Positions 26,621 to 27,894 of a stretch of 27,894 bases of DNA are shown piece by piece. Made by a program: the position numbers and the translations under genes. The DNA is from a virus, in the IMG/VR virus record IMGVR_UViG_3300044993_000755, positions 1 through 27,894 of that record, one strand, 5' to 3'. The notes under the pieces were generated by a model. That model worked only from the letters and a program-made list of their open reading frames with translations, had not been told where the DNA came from and ran no database searches. Positions within the stretch are counted from its first letter, which is position 1; every line of letters starts with the position of its first letter.

Positions 26621-27894
26621 CGGTCCCCAACAAGCGGCAAACTGCCATCACGGTCGACGAGAACGACAACCTCATCGTCCCCGAAGGGAGGACGGTCGAC
26701 GGCGTCGACGTGTCGGAGCTACCCGGCGCTATCGCGGCGGCTGAGCAGCACGCGGAGGATGTTGCTGCGGCTGCCCAGGCGGCCGCAGAGAGCCATGCGG
26801 ACACGGTGGCCGCCAATGCGCAGGCAGCCGCACAGTCGCACGCGGCGACGGCCTTGGCCGGTCATGGTATCGACGACGCGCTTGCCATCGAGTCGAATGC
26901 CGGGGACCGGCCTCTCACGGGACTCAACTTTCTGGGGATCACGGTGGCGGATGACGGCACCGTTGCAATGCAGCTGACCAGCGGTGGCGCCAATGGCGGC
27001 TCCCCGAAAGTGTTCGCGGGCAACCGCTCGCCGCAGGGCAGCGTGAATGCGGACTTCGGAGATCTCTACCTTCGTGCCGGGGGTTCGACGACGACTTCGG
27101 GTCTCTACGTCGGCAACAGCGCGGGCGGCAGCTCCTGGCGCGTGTTCATCAACACCGCAGTGGGCGGGTCGTCGGGCTCGATCCCTCACTTGAACACCTC
27201 GTCAGTGGGGTTCTACTCAATCGACGCGACCTTCACGTATGAAGGGTCCGCGCGTGCTCTCGCCGTGCGCTCTCCTGGCACAGGCTCGTCAGCGCGGGGC
27301 TTCGTCAGCGCGGACAATGCAGGCACCACGCGGGGTTGGTTCGGTTACGTTGCGACAGGCACCAAGACGGTCCTCGACTTCACAGGCGCTGCGAGCGGCG
27401 GCGAGATTGTTGGCAGTGTCAACGTCGATGGTAACTGGACGTTCGCAGCGACCCGGACGCTCACCGTCAACACGCCCACGGCTGCAGGGCACGCCGCGAC
27501 CAAGGGCTACGTCGACGGCGCGGTGCCCACCTTCGCAGAGGGGACATGGTCGCCTACCGTCTCGAACCTGACGGGCTACGAGGCGACGCCCACCGTCGAG
27601 TGGGCGCGCTACACTCGCATCGGCAACATCGTCCGCGCCTCCGTTGCACTATCGTGCACCTTTACGACCGGCGGTCAGAAGCAGTTGCAAGTCACGCTGC
27701 CTGTTGCGCGCGGCGGCAATTTTGCCTCCAACTATCAGGCGACCGGCGGCGGCGGCGTCGAGTCGCCTTCCCCTACGTACACCGCTGGCTTTGTGCGCGC
27801 AGTGTCTGGAGCGCAGCGGGTGCGGTTCGTGGCCCCGGTCGCGGCTACCACCAGCACGGGCGCGATCCACTTCGAGTTCACTTACGAGGTCTGA
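26605..27894 (+). CDS. Tail fibre protein
   Basis: A 429-aa receptor-binding tail fibre. After a short adaptor (TVPNKRQTAITVDENDNLIVPEGRTVDGVDVSELPG) come Ala-rich heptad-like repeats (about residues 42-86, AEQHAEDVAAAAQAAAESHADTVAANAQAAAQSHA), consistent with a trimeric coiled coil. Gly/Ser/Thr-rich beta repeats follow, then the hinge TAAGHAATKGYVDGA and a C-terminal knob with GTWSPTVSNLTGYE...YTRIGNIVRASVALS, a common fibre-tip motif. GTG 26605 has GGGGA 6 nt upstream; GTG 26617 would overlap the I stop (GTGA) and is a fair alternative. The TGA is the last codon of the window. No fibre-assembly gene is visible yet. Confidence 0.88.
   Translation: MGVQVTVPNKRQTAITVDENDNLIVPEGRTVDGVDVSELPGAIAAAEQHAEDVAAAAQAAAESHADTVAANAQAAAQSHAATALAGHGIDDALAIESNAGDRPLTGLNFLGITVADDGTVAMQLTSGGANGGSPKVFAGNRSPQGSVNADFGDLYLRAGGSTTTSGLYVGNSAGGSSWRVFINTAVGGSSGSIPHLNTSSVGFYSIDATFTYEGSARALAVRSPGTGSSARGFVSADNAGTTRGWFGYVATGTKTVLDFTGAASGGEIVGSVNVDGNWTFAATRTLTVNTPTAAGHAATKGYVDGAVPTFAEGTWSPTVSNLTGYEATPTVEWARYTRIGNIVRASVALSCTFTTGGQKQLQVTLPVARGGNFASNYQATGGGGVESPSPTYTAGFVRAVSGAQRVRFVAPVAATTSTGAIHFEFTYEV

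Noticed and set aside
1-27894. CRISPR arrays, tRNA or rRNA genes, insertion sequences, phage att ends
   Set aside because: No regular spaced repeats, no tRNA-like cloverleaf noticed, no second transposase, and no host genes that would reveal an insertion junction.

Overview
The whole window is the interior of a G+C-rich, Mu-like (transposable) tailed phage or prophage with a contractile tail. I see no bacterial housekeeping gene, tRNA, rRNA or CRISPR, and neither phage end is visible. Early, replication and packaging genes match Mu families: Ner, DDE transposase A, AAA+ target protein B, DUF3164, GemA/gp16, Mor/C family, DUF2730, gp26-like, gp27-like small terminase and gp28-like large terminase. 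The head and tail genes mix Mu families (protease I, gp36, gpG, gp37, gp38-like) with P2-type tail genes (sheath FI, tube FII, U, X, D, V, W, J, I). The strong G+C bias in third codon positions suggests a high-G+C proteobacterial or myxobacterial-type host, but that is inference only.

Layout. Everything radiates from a switch at 10804-10856. Leftward (minus strand, 10803 down to 1): ner, a 100-aa unknown, transposase A, B, a DnaA-C-like small protein, a 111-aa protein ending in a clamp-like motif, DUF3164, a run of seven to eight small unknown proteins (two with zinc-knuckle cysteines, one with two membrane segments), GemA, a Mor/C activator, then DUF2730, gp26-like, small terminase, a probable Cys/His papain-fold hydrolase (candidate endolysin) and the large terminase, which runs off the left edge. 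Rightward (plus strand): the repressor, a hairpin-rich convergent gap, one orphan minus-strand gene (11503-11946), then the virion operon from the protease (12041) to a tail fibre ending on the last base of the window. Portal and gpF-like head genes are missing between terminase and protease and presumably lie left of position 1.

The most interesting signal is non-coding. A 19-bp element, GCGGAACACATCCGTCCAG, occurs exactly at 2743-2725 (minus) and 11986-12004 (plus), and with 17/19 identity at 24423-24441 (plus). Each copy points in the direction of transcription, contains the dyad CGGA-N5-TCCG, and ends 33, 36 and 33 nt before the next start codon. The three downstream units are the terminase operon, the protease/capsid operon and the baseplate W-J-I-fibre operon. 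Mu itself has C-activated late promoters in front of lys, I and P. I infer that these elements define the late regulon of this phage, with the Mor/C-family protein (2743-3138) as the likely activator.

Other notable points: a canonical GGGAAAA -1 slippery site in the tail chaperone gene, a peptidoglycan-binding domain inserted in the baseplate hub, a promoter/operator switch with a perfect 14-bp dyad between ner and the repressor, and two early proteins ending in beta-clamp-like motifs.
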